A DNA stretch of 50,738 nt from Mycolicibacterium chubuense (GTDB lineage: Bacteria > Actinomycetota > Actinomycetes > Mycobacteriales > Mycobacteriaceae). How positions within the stretch are numbered: the stretch's first letter is position 1; every line of letters starts with the position of its first letter. The position numbers and the translations under genes were made by a program. Positions 8,372 through 17,187 of this stretch are shown here, one piece after another. Under the pieces are notes generated by a model. It saw nothing but the letters and a program-made list of their open reading frames with translations, did not search any database and had not been told where the DNA came from. Location of the stretch: positions 829-51,566 of the forward strand of contig NZ_JYNX01000092.1 of assembly GCF_001044255.1 (NCBI RefSeq), in the 5' to 3' direction.

Positions 8372-9247
8372 GTGAGCGTCCCCGCACGCCCGGCGCCGCT
8401 GTTCGCCGACATCGACGATGTCGCGCGCCGGCTGGCCGAGACCGGCTATCTGCCCGACACCGCCACCGCGACCGCGGTGTTCCTCGCCGACCGGCTCGGC
8501 AAGCCGCTGCTGGTCGAGGGTCCGGCGGGCGTGGGCAAGACCGAACTGGCCCGCGCCATCGCCCAGGCCACCGGCTCGGGGCTGGTGCGGCTGCAGTGCT
8601 ACGAGGGCGTCGACGAGGCCCGCGCGCTCTACGAGTGGAACCACGCCAAGCAGATCCTGCGGATCCAGGCCGGGTCGGGGGACTGGGATCAGACCAAGAT
8701 GGACGTCTTCTCCGAAGAGTTCCTGCTGTCCCGGCCGCTGCTCACCGCGATCCGGCGCACCGACCCGACGGTGCTGCTGATCGACGAGACCGACAAGGCC
8801 GACATCGAGATCGAGGGCCTGCTGCTCGAGGTCCTCAGCGACTTCGCGGTCACCGTGCCCGAACTCGGCACGATCGTCGCCGAACGCAAACCCCTGGTCG
8901 TGCTGACCTCCAACGCGACCCGCGAGCTGTCCGAGGCGCTCAAGCGGCGCTGCCTCTTCCTGCACATCGATTTCCCCGACCCGGATCTGGAACGGCGCAT
9001 CCTGCTGTCGCGGGTGCCCGAGCTGCCCGAGCACCTGGCCGACGAGCTGGTGCGCATCGTCGGGGTGCTGCGCGGCATGGCGCTGAAGAAGGTGCCGTCG
9101 GTGGCGGAGACGATCGACTGGGCGCGCACGGTGCTGGCGCTGGGTCTGGACACCATCGACGACGAGCTGATCGCCGCGACCCTCGGAGTGGTGCTCAAGC
9201 ACCAGTCCGATCAGGTCAAGGCGTCGGGGGAGCTGAGGCTCAACTGA
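8372..9247 (+). CDS. MoxR-family AAA+ ATPase
   Basis: A 291-residue ATPase starting with GTG, 10 nt after AGGAG. Walker A is GPAGVGKT (50-57) and Walker B is VLLIDETDKAD (about 134-144); VLTSNATRELSEALKRRC holds sensor 1 and the arginine finger region. MoxR ATPases act as chaperones that mature or insert cofactors into partner complexes, usually with a VWA-domain protein. The VWA gene follows with a 1-nt overlap (TGATG). The pair matches M. tuberculosis Rv2426c-Rv2425c in order. The client of this pair is unknown. Confidence 0.92.
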   Translation: MSVPARPAPLFADIDDVARRLAETGYLPDTATATAVFLADRLGKPLLVEGPAGVGKTELARAIAQATGSGLVRLQCYEGVDEARALYEWNHAKQILRIQAGSGDWDQTKMDVFSEEFLLSRPLLTAIRRTDPTVLLIDETDKADIEIEGLLLEVLSDFAVTVPELGTIVAERKPLVVLTSNATRELSEALKRRCLFLHIDFPDPDLERRILLSRVPELPEHLADELVRIVGVLRGMALKKVPSVAETIDWARTVLALGLDTIDDELIAATLGVVLKHQSDQVKASGELRLN

Positions 9248-10680
9248 TGGCGCCCCGACGCATCCGCCCGCCCCAGCCCCTGGCGCCGCACGGAATCCCC
9301 GGCCACCTGGTCGAATTCGTCGAGGCGCTGCGCGGGTCCGGGATCGCGGTGGGTCCGTCGGAAACGGTGGACGCCGGCCGGGTGATGAGTGTGCTCGGCC
9401 TGGGTGACCGGCTGGCGCTGCGGGAGGGCATCGCGTGCGCGGTGCTGCGCCGACCGGATCACCGGGACACCTACGACGCGCTGTTCGATCTGTACTTCCC
9501 GGCCGCGCTGGGCGCCAGGACCGTGTTGGCTGACGCGGAGGACGGCGAGGGTCTGCCGCCCGACGACGTCGAGGCGCTGCGCCAGGCGCTGGTCGACATG
9601 CTCTCCGACAACGAGGAACTGGCCAACCTCGACGAGCGGCTGGCCGCGATGATCGCTCAGATCGTGGAGGCGTACGGCCGGTACAACTCCAGCCGCGGGC
9701 CGTCGTATTCGTCGTATCAGGCGCTCAAGGCGATGAGCCTGGACGACCTCGAGGGCCGGCTGCTGGCCGGTCTGCTGGCGCCCTACGGCGAGGAGCCGAG
9801 TCCGACGCAGGAGCAGATCGCCAAAGCGCTTGCTGCGCAACGGATCGCGCAGCTCCGCCGGATGGTGGAGGCGGAGACCAAGCGACGCACCGCCGAGCAG
9901 CTCGGCCGTGAGCACGTGCAGACCTACGGGGTGCCGCAGCTGGCCGAGAACGTCGAGTTCCTGCGGGCCTCGGGCGAGCAGCTGCGGCAGATGCGCCGGG
10001 TGGTGGCGCCGCTCGCGCGCACGCTCGCGACCCGGCTGGCCGCCCGCCGACGACGGTCGCGCGCGGGCGAGATCGATCTGCGCAAGACGCTACGCAAGTC
10101 GATGTCGACCGGCGGCGTGCCGATCGACGTGGTGCTCAAGAAGCCGCACCCGGCCCGGCCGGAGCTGGTGGTGCTGTGCGACGTCTCGGGCTCGGTGGCC
10201 GGCTTCAGCCACTTCACGCTGCTGCTGGTGCACGCACTGCGCCAACAGTTCTCGCGCGTGCGGGTGTTCGCCTTCATCGACACCACCGACGAGGTGACCG
10301 AACTGTTCGGCCCCGACGCCGACTTGGCTGTCGCGGTGCAGCGCATCACGCGGGAGGCGGGCGTCTACACCCGCGATGGGCACTCCGACTACGGCCACGC
10401 GTTCGTGTCGTTCCTCGACAAGTTCCCGAACGTGCTGTCGCCCCGCAGCTCCCTGTTGGTGCTCGGCGATGCCCGCAACAACTACCGCAATCCCGAGACC
10501 GACCTGCTCGCCCACATGGTCAACGCCAGCCGCCACGCGCACTGGCTCAACCCCGAGCCGCGGCACCTGTGGGGCAGCGGCGATTCGGCGGTGCCGCGCT
10601 ACGAAGACGTCATCACGATGCACGAGTGCCGCTCGGCCAAGCAGTTGGCCTCGGTGATCGACGCGCTGCTGCCCGTCTAG
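9247..10680 (+). CDS. VWA domain-containing protein (CoxE-like), partner of the MoxR ATPase
   Basis: A 477-residue protein. The C-terminal half is a von Willebrand A domain with the metal-binding MIDAS start CDVSGSVAGFS (D312, S314, S316). The N-terminal half is helical and charged, as in CoxE-like proteins. No signal peptide or membrane segment, so it is cytosolic. The frame is open far upstream, but that part lies inside the MoxR gene; ATG at 9247 shares one base with the preceding stop. It probably works with the ATPase as a metal- or cofactor-insertion or quality-control machine. A long hairpin follows 8 nt after the stop. Confidence 0.9.
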   Translation: MAPRRIRPPQPLAPHGIPGHLVEFVEALRGSGIAVGPSETVDAGRVMSVLGLGDRLALREGIACAVLRRPDHRDTYDALFDLYFPAALGARTVLADAEDGEGLPPDDVEALRQALVDMLSDNEELANLDERLAAMIAQIVEAYGRYNSSRGPSYSSYQALKAMSLDDLEGRLLAGLLAPYGEEPSPTQEQIAKALAAQRIAQLRRMVEAETKRRTAEQLGREHVQTYGVPQLAENVEFLRASGEQLRQMRRVVAPLARTLATRLAARRRRSRAGEIDLRKTLRKSMSTGGVPIDVVLKKPHPARPELVVLCDVSGSVAGFSHFTLLLVHALRQQFSRVRVFAFIDTTDEVTELFGPDADLAVAVQRITREAGVYTRDGHSDYGHAFVSFLDKFPNVLSPRSSLLVLGDARNNYRNPETDLLAHMVNASRHAHWLNPEPRHLWGSGDSAVPRYEDVITMHECRSAKQLASVIDALLPV

Positions 10681-10687
10681 ACCTTCC

Positions 10688-10748
10688 GCCGAAACTGTAT
10701 TCCATGCGCGGCTTTCGTAAGATTTCGCGCGTGGAATACAGTTTCGGC
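10688..10748. repeat. long inverted repeat between convergent genes (bidirectional terminator or MITE-like repeat)
   Basis: Arms 10688-10710 and 10726-10748 are 23 nt each with a single mismatch, around a 15-nt loop. The core arm includes GAAACTGTATTCCA. The element fills the gap between two convergent stop codons, so it can terminate transcription from both sides. The long AT-containing arm in GC-rich DNA suggests a dispersed repeat rather than a simple terminator. Confidence 0.65.
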
Positions 10749-10749
10749 G

Positions 10750-11988
10750 CTAGGCGAAGGAGACCGTGACGTCGCCGCCCTTGGGGTCGGCGTCGGCGAC
10801 CAGCGACCACGGCGCCCGGTAGATCCGCCCCGGCGCCGCCGGCCACAGCGTGCGCGCGGTGCCCAGCACCCGGCCGTCCTGCACCGCCCGCAGCACGGGC
10901 AGCCGTCGGTACTCGTCGGTCCACAGCAGCAGGTCGCCGCGCGCCGCAGTCCCGCCGTCCATCGAGACGATCTGTGGCGCAGCCCATCTCAAGGGCTCCG
11001 GGACCCGGATGCGGGCGGCGGCAGGTTCCGGTTCCGCGATGTCGCCGGTGCGCAGCCAGTGCCGCACCGCGGTCGCGACATGGCGCCCGTCCAGCGCCGC
11101 CCCGTCGGCGGTGTCCACCGGGTGCAGCAGGTTGCCGACCGCGAACACACCGGGGTGGCTGGTCCGCAGCGCGGCGTCGACGGCCGGGCCCCGGGTCGCA
11201 GGGTCCATCTGCAGGCCCGCGGTCCGGGCCAGTTCGTGGTCGGGAATCCAGTCGCCGGTGAAAACAACCGTGTCGCAGGCGATCTCATGGCGTTTGCCGC
11301 CGCGTTCCACGGTGACCGAACGCACCCGGCCCTTGCCGTGCACGGCGACCAGCCGGGCTTCGGTCAGCACCGGGCCCTTGAGTAGCGCGCGGCCCGCCAC
11401 GCGGAACGCGGCATACGCCTCGGCTCGGGGGTAACCGCTCACCATCGCCACCGTGGCGCACCCGGCGTCGCGCAGGGTCAGCACGGCCGACCAGCTGACC
11501 AGTTCGGCGCCGACGATGACGGCGCGGCTGCCGACGCGTCCGTGGTGCAGGTGGACGAGGTTCTGCAACTGACCGGTGGTGTAGACGCCGTCGGGCCGGT
11601 CGCCGGGGACCAACCGGGCCGGACGCGGCCGTTCCCGCGCGCCGGTGGCCAGGATCACCGCGTCGGCAGCGACCGTGCGTACGCCGCGCGGCGAGGTGAT
11701 CTGCAGCGTCCGCGCACCCGCCCACCCGGTGACCATCGCCTCGGTCTCCAGGCGTGCGCCCGCATCGGCGGCCATCGCGGTGAGCCGCCGCGCGTACGCC
11801 GGCCCGGAGACGAACCGCCGCAGATCGCGCAGGCCGTATCCGGGATGGTCACTGTGCCGGGGGATTCCGCCGGTCTCGGCTTCCCGCTCGAGCACCAGCA
11901 CCTCGCCGTCGACCTCCGGAGCCAGTGCCGCCGCGGCGGTCAATCCGGAGGGGCCGCCGCCGATGATCGCGACCGCGACGCGGTTCAT
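10750..11988 (-). CDS. FAD-dependent NAD(P)-linked oxidoreductase, subunit-like (opine oxidase/HcnB type)
   Basis: A 412-residue flavoprotein with two Rossmann sites: IIGGGPSGLTAAAAL at the N-terminus (FAD) and SRAVIVGAELVSWSAVLTL in the middle. ATGARERPRPARLVPGDRPDG and GVFAVGNLLHPVD are typical of pyridine-nucleotide disulfide-type reductases in which the redox cysteines are absent. A 90-residue C-terminal extension (from about 320) is unassigned. It overlaps the preceding oxidoreductase by ATGA. Comparable kinase plus two-flavoprotein sets occur with glycerol 3-phosphate dehydrogenases in other bacteria, so it is probably the electron-transfer partner. The upstream open frame was rejected because it lies in the neighbour. 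Confidence 0.85.
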   Translation of the reverse strand: MNRVAVAIIGGGPSGLTAAAALAPEVDGEVLVLEREAETGGIPRHSDHPGYGLRDLRRFVSGPAYARRLTAMAADAGARLETEAMVTGWAGARTLQITSPRGVRTVAADAVILATGARERPRPARLVPGDRPDGVYTTGQLQNLVHLHHGRVGSRAVIVGAELVSWSAVLTLRDAGCATVAMVSGYPRAEAYAAFRVAGRALLKGPVLTEARLVAVHGKGRVRSVTVERGGKRHEIACDTVVFTGDWIPDHELARTAGLQMDPATRGPAVDAALRTSHPGVFAVGNLLHPVDTADGAALDGRHVATAVRHWLRTGDIAEPEPAAARIRVPEPLRWAAPQIVSMDGGTAARGDLLLWTDEYRRLPVLRAVQDGRVLGTARTLWPAAPGRIYRAPWSLVADADPKGGDVTVSFA

Positions 11989-13370
11989 CTCGCGGTCCCG
12001 GCGGCCAGCAGCTGCGCGGTGTGCGCGCCGCAGTAGAAGCCCTGGCACCGGCCGTTCATCACCCGGGTGCGCCGGCGCAGGCCGTCCAGGTCGGCAGGCG
12101 GGATCGGCGAGGCGAACGCATCGCGGATCTCGCCGGCGCTGACCCGTTCGCAGAAGCACACGATGCGGCCGTACTCCGGGTCGTCGGCGATGCGTTCGGC
12201 GTCCTGGTACGGCCGCACACCGACCTCGCCGATGTTCGGCATCCGCGGCGGCGGGGGCAGTCCGTCGCGTTCGGTGACGTCCACGCCTGCCTCGGCGAGC
12301 AGACCGGTGACGTACTCGGCCACCGCCATCCCCGACGTCAGGCCCGTGGACCGGATGCCGCCGACCAGCAGGTAGCGGGCGGCGGCGTCGACGTCGATCA
12401 GGTAGTCGTCGTGATCGCTGGCGGCGCGCAGCCCGGCGTAGGTCGCGGTGATCTCCTCGTCGAACAGTGCGGGCATCAGCGCACGGCCCTTCGACACCAG
12501 GAATTCGAAACCGCTCTCGGAGGTGCCGGTCGCGGTGCGGTCGATCAAATTCTCCGATGTCGGACCCACCATCACGTTGCCGTAGATGGTCGGGCTGACC
12601 AGCACACCCTTGCCCCGCGACGACGGCACCGCCAGCACGATCACCGGCACCATCGGCCGGGCGAGCTTGTCGAACACCAGCAGCTCACCGCGCCGCGGTG
12701 TGACGGTGAAGCGCTGGTGGCCGAACTCGGCGTCGAGGAGGTCCGCGCCCAGGCCGGCCGCGTTGATCACCCACCGGGCCCGCACGTCGCCGCGCGTGGT
12801 GTGCACGGTGGTGTGCTCGGGTCCCACGGTCGCGCCGGTCACCCGGGCGCCGCGCAGCAGGGTGGCGCCCCGGGCGACGGCGTCGGTGGCCAGCGCGAGG
12901 TTGGTGGTCCAGGTGCAGATGATCGACTCACCGGGCACTGTCAGTCCGGCCAGCGCGCCGGGCCCGAGATCGGGCACCCGGCGGTAGATCTCCTCGGTCT
13001 GCACCAGGCCGCAGTCGCGGTAGCCGTTGCGTTCGGCCTTGACCATCAGGCCGGGCAGCGCGTCGGCCTCCTCCTCGGTCCAGGCCACCAGCATCGCGCC
13101 GGTGCGCTCGACCGGGATGCCGGTCTGCTCGGCGTATGCGCCGAGCAGGTCGTAGCCGCGGGCCACCAGCCGGGACTCCAGCGTGCCCGGCGTGGCGTCG
13201 AAACCGGTGTGCAGCAGGGCGGTGTTGGCCTTGCTGGTGCCGTCACCGACGTCGTCGCGTGCCTCCACCAGCGTGACGGTCAGATGGGTGCCGGCCAGGG
13301 CCCGGGCGATCGCGCATCCGACGATCCCGGCCCCCACGACGACGACGTCGGCGGTGACGTCGGAACTCAT
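11985..13370 (-). CDS. GlpA/LhgO-like FAD-dependent dehydrogenase with C-terminal BFD-type [2Fe-2S] domain
   Basis: A 461-residue protein. Residues 1-360 form a DAO-fold FAD oxidoreductase (VVVVGAGIVGCAIARAL; later YLLVGGIRSTGLTSGMAVAEYV). The C-terminus is a bacterioferritin-associated-ferredoxin-like domain with four cysteines, in IVCFCERVSAGEI and NGRCQGFYCG. This architecture is that of anaerobic glycerol 3-phosphate dehydrogenase GlpA and relatives. It likely oxidises the phosphorylated product of the kinase encoded just upstream and passes electrons to the flavoprotein encoded just downstream. It overlaps both neighbours by ATGA. The long open frame beyond 13370 lies inside the kinase gene. 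Confidence 0.87.
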   Translation of the reverse strand: MSSDVTADVVVVGAGIVGCAIARALAGTHLTVTLVEARDDVGDGTSKANTALLHTGFDATPGTLESRLVARGYDLLGAYAEQTGIPVERTGAMLVAWTEEEADALPGLMVKAERNGYRDCGLVQTEEIYRRVPDLGPGALAGLTVPGESIICTWTTNLALATDAVARGATLLRGARVTGATVGPEHTTVHTTRGDVRARWVINAAGLGADLLDAEFGHQRFTVTPRRGELLVFDKLARPMVPVIVLAVPSSRGKGVLVSPTIYGNVMVGPTSENLIDRTATGTSESGFEFLVSKGRALMPALFDEEITATYAGLRAASDHDDYLIDVDAAARYLLVGGIRSTGLTSGMAVAEYVTGLLAEAGVDVTERDGLPPPPRMPNIGEVGVRPYQDAERIADDPEYGRIVCFCERVSAGEIRDAFASPIPPADLDGLRRRTRVMNGRCQGFYCGAHTAQLLAAGTAR

Positions 13371-14788
13371 GGCGTGCTCTCCTCTACGGCGTGGCGCCAA
13401 CGCGCCAGGAACTCGGCGGCCTGTTCGGCCGGCCATTCCGGGTGGTAGGTGTGGTGCGGCGCCCAGGTGCCGACCGCGTCCGCGACGGCCAGACCGGGTT
13501 CGACGGCGAGCCGGGCGCAGGCCGCGGCGCCGAGCGCGGTGGCGTGCGGGGACGGATAGACGTCGACGGGCATCCGGGCCAGGTCGGCCTGCGCCTGCAT
13601 CAGCGCCGCCGACCGGGTGAGGCCACCGTCGACCCGCAGCCGGCTCAGCGGCCGGCCGAGATCGGCCGACACCAGCTCGGTCAGCGCCGTCACCTGCGCG
13701 GCGATCCCCTCCAGGAGTGCGCGCACCAGGTGCCCGCGCTCGCTGGACAGGGTCATGCCGGTGAAGCTGGCGGTGGCTGCGGCGTTCCACCACGGCGCGG
13801 CCAACCCGGCCAGCGCGGGCACGCAGAGCACGCCGTCGCTCGAGGGGGCGGCCACCGCGTCGACCTGGTCGGCGGCGGGCACCAGGCCGAGGTCGACGGC
13901 CCACCGGACGGCCGACGCCGCGGTGTAGACCTGGCCGTCGACGCAGTAGGCCGTCTGGTCGCGCAGCCGCCAGGCCACCGACGTGGTGAGCCCCCACTGG
14001 GAGCGCACCGGCCGGCTGCCGAGCTGCGCCAGCAGGAACGCCCCGGTGCCGTACGTGCATTTCGCCGAGCCGGCCTCCAGGCAGCTCTCGGCGAGCAGCG
14101 CGGCCTGCTGGTCCACGATGAGTCCGCCCACCGGCAGTGTCGGCCCGAAAACGTCGGTGTGGCCGACGATCTGGTCGCAGGCCACGATCTCGGGCAGGGC
14201 TTCGCCGGACAGGCCGAACAGGGCGACGAGGTCGTCGTCCCACGCCGGGTCGTCGAGCGTCGTCAGCAAGGATCGGCTGGCGGTCGAGACGTCGGTGACG
14301 AACGCGCCGCACAGCCGGTGCACCAGCCAGGTGTCGGTCGTCGTCACGACGCCGTCGCGGGTGAGGTTCGCCCGCAGCCAGGCCATCTTCGGCGCCGAGA
14401 AGTAGGGGTCCAGCACGAGCCCGGTCCGCTGCGCGACGTCGGCGGCGTGGTCGGCCAGCGGCGCGCAGAGTGCCTCGGCGCGGCGGTCCTGCCAGACGAT
14501 CGCCGGGCTGAACGCGCGCCCGCTGTCGCGGTCCCAGGCCAGCACGGTCTCGCCCTGATTGGCCAGCGCCACGGCGAGCACGGGCACGCCCGCGTCGGCC
14601 AGCGCCCGCCGCCCCGCGGTGACCACGCTGTCGAACAGCGCCTCGGGGTCCTGCTCGACACCGCCCCCGGGCAGGTACTGCGGACGCAGGGCCACCTCGG
14701 CAAGAGCACACACGCGGCCGCGGTCGTCGACGACGACGGCCTTGGTGCCCGAGGTGCCCTGGTCGATCGCCAGGATGTGTCCGGTCAC
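13367..14788 (-). CDS. FGGY-family carbohydrate kinase, glycerol kinase-like
   Basis: A 473-residue kinase with glycerol-kinase features: ILAIDQGTSGTKAVVVD (ATP site), IVWQDRR, DPYFSAPKMAWLR, DQQAALLAESC, TYGTGAFLL and VDGGLTRSAALMQ. Of the substrate contacts known in E. coli GlpK, Trp, Tyr, Asp and Phe equivalents are present, but the NQRET motif reads NQGET, so the Arg that contacts glycerol is Gly. The substrate may therefore be a different polyol or amino alcohol. It begins with GTG overlapping the permease stop (GTGA) and overlaps the FAD dehydrogenase gene by ATGA. Confidence 0.85.
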   Translation of the reverse strand: MTGHILAIDQGTSGTKAVVVDDRGRVCALAEVALRPQYLPGGGVEQDPEALFDSVVTAGRRALADAGVPVLAVALANQGETVLAWDRDSGRAFSPAIVWQDRRAEALCAPLADHAADVAQRTGLVLDPYFSAPKMAWLRANLTRDGVVTTTDTWLVHRLCGAFVTDVSTASRSLLTTLDDPAWDDDLVALFGLSGEALPEIVACDQIVGHTDVFGPTLPVGGLIVDQQAALLAESCLEAGSAKCTYGTGAFLLAQLGSRPVRSQWGLTTSVAWRLRDQTAYCVDGQVYTAASAVRWAVDLGLVPAADQVDAVAAPSSDGVLCVPALAGLAAPWWNAAATASFTGMTLSSERGHLVRALLEGIAAQVTALTELVSADLGRPLSRLRVDGGLTRSAALMQAQADLARMPVDVYPSPHATALGAAACARLAVEPGLAVADAVGTWAPHHTYHPEWPAEQAAEFLARWRHAVEESTP

Positions 14789-16275
14789 TCCCGCAGCTCG
14801 GCGTCGATCGAAGCCATGGCGGGCATCGTCAGGCCGGCCCGGCCGCGACGGATCAGCAGGTAGCCCAGGTAGGCGGCGCCGATAGCGACCATGACCAGCA
14901 CGTAGGCCCAGGCCTGCTTGAAGGCGGCGTCACGGAACAGCGCCAGCTCGAAAGCCAGCCAGACGACCGCCACCACCAGGATCGGGATCTCCCACTTTCC
15001 GAGGTCGAACTTGCCGTTCACGGGAAGCGACGTGCGCTTGACCAAGTAGAGCACCACGGTCGAGGCGTACATCACTGCCGGGAGCAGTGTCGCGGCACTG
15101 AACAGTGTGAACAGCGCGGTCTCCGAATGCGCGAAGATCGCCAGGATCAGCTGGGCCAGAGCGAGGTAGAGCAGCGTGGCCTTGAACGGGGTGTGGAAGC
15201 GCGGCGAGATCTGGCTCCACTGCTGCCAGCCCGGGAACCGTTCGTCGCGGGACATGGCCCACGTCAGCCGCACGCCGGTGATCATGATGACCAGCCCGCA
15301 GGCGAAGATCGCGAGCACCACCATCAGTAGCAGCAGTGTGGCGACCACCGATCCGAGGGTCGTGTTGATCACGTCCGCGATCGGGGTGCCCGACTCGGCC
15401 AGCGCGACGGGATCCCCGGCGGCGAGCGTCACCGCGATCAGGAACACGAAGCCCAGCACGCCCGAGGCGAGCACCGCGTTGCACATCGCGCGCGGCACCA
15501 CCCGCTCCGGGTCGTGGGTCTCCTCGGCCAGGTTGGCCGCGGATTCGAAGCCGACGATCGTGAACGCGCCGAGCAGGAAGCCGAGCATCCACGGCCCGGC
15601 CGACGTCCAGTCCCCGAAGCTCCAGAACCCCTCGGCCGGCACGGCGCCCTTGCTGAACAGGTTCGAGAAGTCCATGTCGCCGCGCACCGCGGCGACGACG
15701 AGCAACAGCACGGTCAGCAGCGCCATACCCACGAGCTCGAGGGTGACCAGGCTGTTGTTGACCCGCTCGGCCCACGGCGTCGAGAACGCCACCAGCAGCG
15801 CCTGGATGACCAGAACGGCTGCCGTCATCACCCAGGCGATCGTCGCGGTGCTCTCGTAGTCGAGCAGCACGGGCAGGATCGTCGAGGCGATCGTGTAGTC
15901 GACCGCCACGACGACGATCGCCAGGAACGTGAACGAGATCCAGCCGATGATCCAGCCCAGGATCGGGTTCGCCAGCCGCGACATCCACTGGTAGTGATAG
16001 CCGGTGACCGGGATCCGGGAGGCCAGCGCGCCGAGCACGAACGCCACCGCCAACTGTCCGACCACCGCGATGGGCCACGTCCAGATCCCGACCGGCCCGG
16101 AGCTGTTGAGCACCGCCCCGTAGGTGGTGAAGATGCCCGTGGCGATCGAGACGAACGCGAACGCGACCGCGAACGACGCGAACCGGCCGGTTCTGCGTTC
16201 CAGCGACTGCGCATAGCCGAACTGCGCGAGCTCTGCCGAATCGCGAGAATCGCTGCGCGGCGACGGATCGGGCAC
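14785..16275 (-). CDS. APC-superfamily amino acid/amine permease
   Basis: A 496-residue membrane protein with about 12 hydrophobic segments. TM1 region SIATGIFTTYGAVLNSSGPVG and the later GFESAANLAEETHDPERVVPRAM are typical of the amino acid/choline/GABA branch of the APC superfamily. It imports a small amine or amino acid by cation or proton symport. It is the first gene of the four-gene operon, with an AGGAGG site upstream of its GTG. Two palindromes in the upstream gap are candidate operators. Its presence, rather than a GlpF channel or sugar ABC system, suggests the operon substrate carries nitrogen. Confidence 0.9.
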   Translation of the reverse strand: MPDPSPRSDSRDSAELAQFGYAQSLERRTGRFASFAVAFAFVSIATGIFTTYGAVLNSSGPVGIWTWPIAVVGQLAVAFVLGALASRIPVTGYHYQWMSRLANPILGWIIGWISFTFLAIVVVAVDYTIASTILPVLLDYESTATIAWVMTAAVLVIQALLVAFSTPWAERVNNSLVTLELVGMALLTVLLLVVAAVRGDMDFSNLFSKGAVPAEGFWSFGDWTSAGPWMLGFLLGAFTIVGFESAANLAEETHDPERVVPRAMCNAVLASGVLGFVFLIAVTLAAGDPVALAESGTPIADVINTTLGSVVATLLLLMVVLAIFACGLVIMITGVRLTWAMSRDERFPGWQQWSQISPRFHTPFKATLLYLALAQLILAIFAHSETALFTLFSAATLLPAVMYASTVVLYLVKRTSLPVNGKFDLGKWEIPILVVAVVWLAFELALFRDAAFKQAWAYVLVMVAIGAAYLGYLLIRRGRAGLTMPAMASIDAELRE

Positions 16276-16290
16276 GGGGCCTCCTGGGGT

Positions 16291-16302
16291 TGGTATAGAC
16301 CA
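16291..16302. promoter_or_regulatory. candidate GntR/HutC-type operator 1
   Basis: TGGTATAGACCA, one mismatch from a perfect palindrome and close to the TGGTCTAGACCA sites bound by DasR-type GntR/HutC regulators. It covers the likely -10 region (TATACC) of the leftward permease operon. The divergent gene encodes a regulator of that subfamily. Confidence 0.6.
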
Positions 16303-16304
16303 TG

Positions 16305-16315
16305 TGGTTGAACCA
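16305..16315. promoter_or_regulatory. candidate GntR/HutC-type operator 2
   Basis: TGGTTGAACCA, a perfect 11-nt palindrome (5-bp arms, one central base), 2 nt from operator 1. Both share TGGT/ACCA ends. Confidence 0.5.
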
Positions 16316-16403
16316 AAGTATCGGGGTGGGGACCGGGCGCGTCAACGCCACGGGGGCATCTTTTACCTGGCCGTCATGTACGCCCGCGGCCCCTCCGCGC
16401 GAC

Positions 16404-16409
16404 TACGCT
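16404..16409 (+). promoter_or_regulatory. putative -10 box of GntR regulator, leaderless layout
   Basis: TACGCT, 6 nt before the ATG at 16416. Confidence 0.45.
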
Positions 16410-16415
16410 GCTGGG

Positions 16416-17144
16416 ATGGCTTCCGGCACGCCGCTCTACATGTCGATCGCCGCGGACGTCCGCGACCGGATCGCCACCGAGCAGTTGGGCCCGCACACGC
16501 TGTTGCCGTCGGAGCGTGAGCTCGCCGAACAGCACGGCGTGAGCCGGATGACCGCGCGCCAGGCGCTGTCTCTGTTGGAGAGCGAAGGTGCGGTGTACCG
16601 CAAGCCGCCGCGCGGCACGTTCGTCGCCGAGCCGCGGGTCCGCTTCCATGTCGGCAGCTTCTCCGAGGAGGTCGCCCGGATGGGCCGCCGGCCGGCCGCC
16701 AAGCTGCTGTGGGCCGAGCACCAGATCGCCAAGCCCGCCGTCCGCCGCGCACTGGACCTGCCCGACGGTGCGGCCGTGCACGTCTTTCACCGGCTGCGCA
16801 GCGTGGACGACGTGCCGTTCGCGCTGGAGACCACGTTCCTGCCGGCTGAGCTGACCCCCGGGATACTCACCGAGCCCGACGACGGATCGCTGTGGGCACT
16901 GCTGCGTTCGCGCTACGGGATCGAGCTGGCCCGGTCGACGGCCGTGCTGGAGTCGATCGTGCTCGACGACGCATCGAGCGTGCAGTTGGGTGTGCGCGCC
17001 GGGTCGGCCGGCACCCTGCTCACGCGCAGTACCCGCGACGTGCAGGGCCGGTGCGTGGAGTACGCGCGCGACGTCTACCGGGCCGACCGGGCGTCGTTCG
17101 AGGTCTCGGAGGATCTGGGCGCGGACCGGCTGTCGTCGGTCTGA
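16416..17144 (+). CDS. GntR-family transcriptional regulator, HutC/UTRA subfamily
   Basis: A 242-residue protein. Residues 1-75 are a GntR winged helix ([42 protein letters not shown]). The rest is a UTRA ligand-binding domain ([41 protein letters not shown]). The frame is open further upstream, but ATG at 16416 fits the family and sits 6 nt from a TACGCT box. It is divergent from the permease/kinase/oxidoreductase operon and is its most likely repressor; the inducer would be the transported substrate or its phosphate. Confidence 0.92.
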   Translation: MASGTPLYMSIAADVRDRIATEQLGPHTLLPSERELAEQHGVSRMTARQALSLLESEGAVYRKPPRGTFVAEPRVRFHVGSFSEEVARMGRRPAAKLLWAEHQIAKPAVRRALDLPDGAAVHVFHRLRSVDDVPFALETTFLPAELTPGILTEPDDGSLWALLRSRYGIELARSTAVLESIVLDDASSVQLGVRAGSAGTLLTRSTRDVQGRCVEYARDVYRADRASFEVSEDLGADRLSSV

Positions 17145-17173
17145 GCGCACCCGCGGGCTCGTTTTCGGTCCCG

Positions 17174-17179
17174 TAAGCT
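17174..17179 (+). promoter_or_regulatory. putative -10 box of the nadD operon
   Basis: TAAGCT, 8 nt before the nadD GTG at 17188. Confidence 0.4.
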
Positions 17180-17187
17180 CGCTATTC

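Noticed and set aside
7595-9202. Long antisense frame over proA and the MoxR gene
   Set aside because: Low-complexity Gly/Arg/Val composition and no homology features; both sense genes are complete.
13371-14711. Upstream extension of the BFD-domain oxidoreductase that would make a 908-residue fusion
   Set aside because: The extension reads the kinase gene in another frame; the ATG at 13370 overlaps the kinase stop in the usual ATGA manner.
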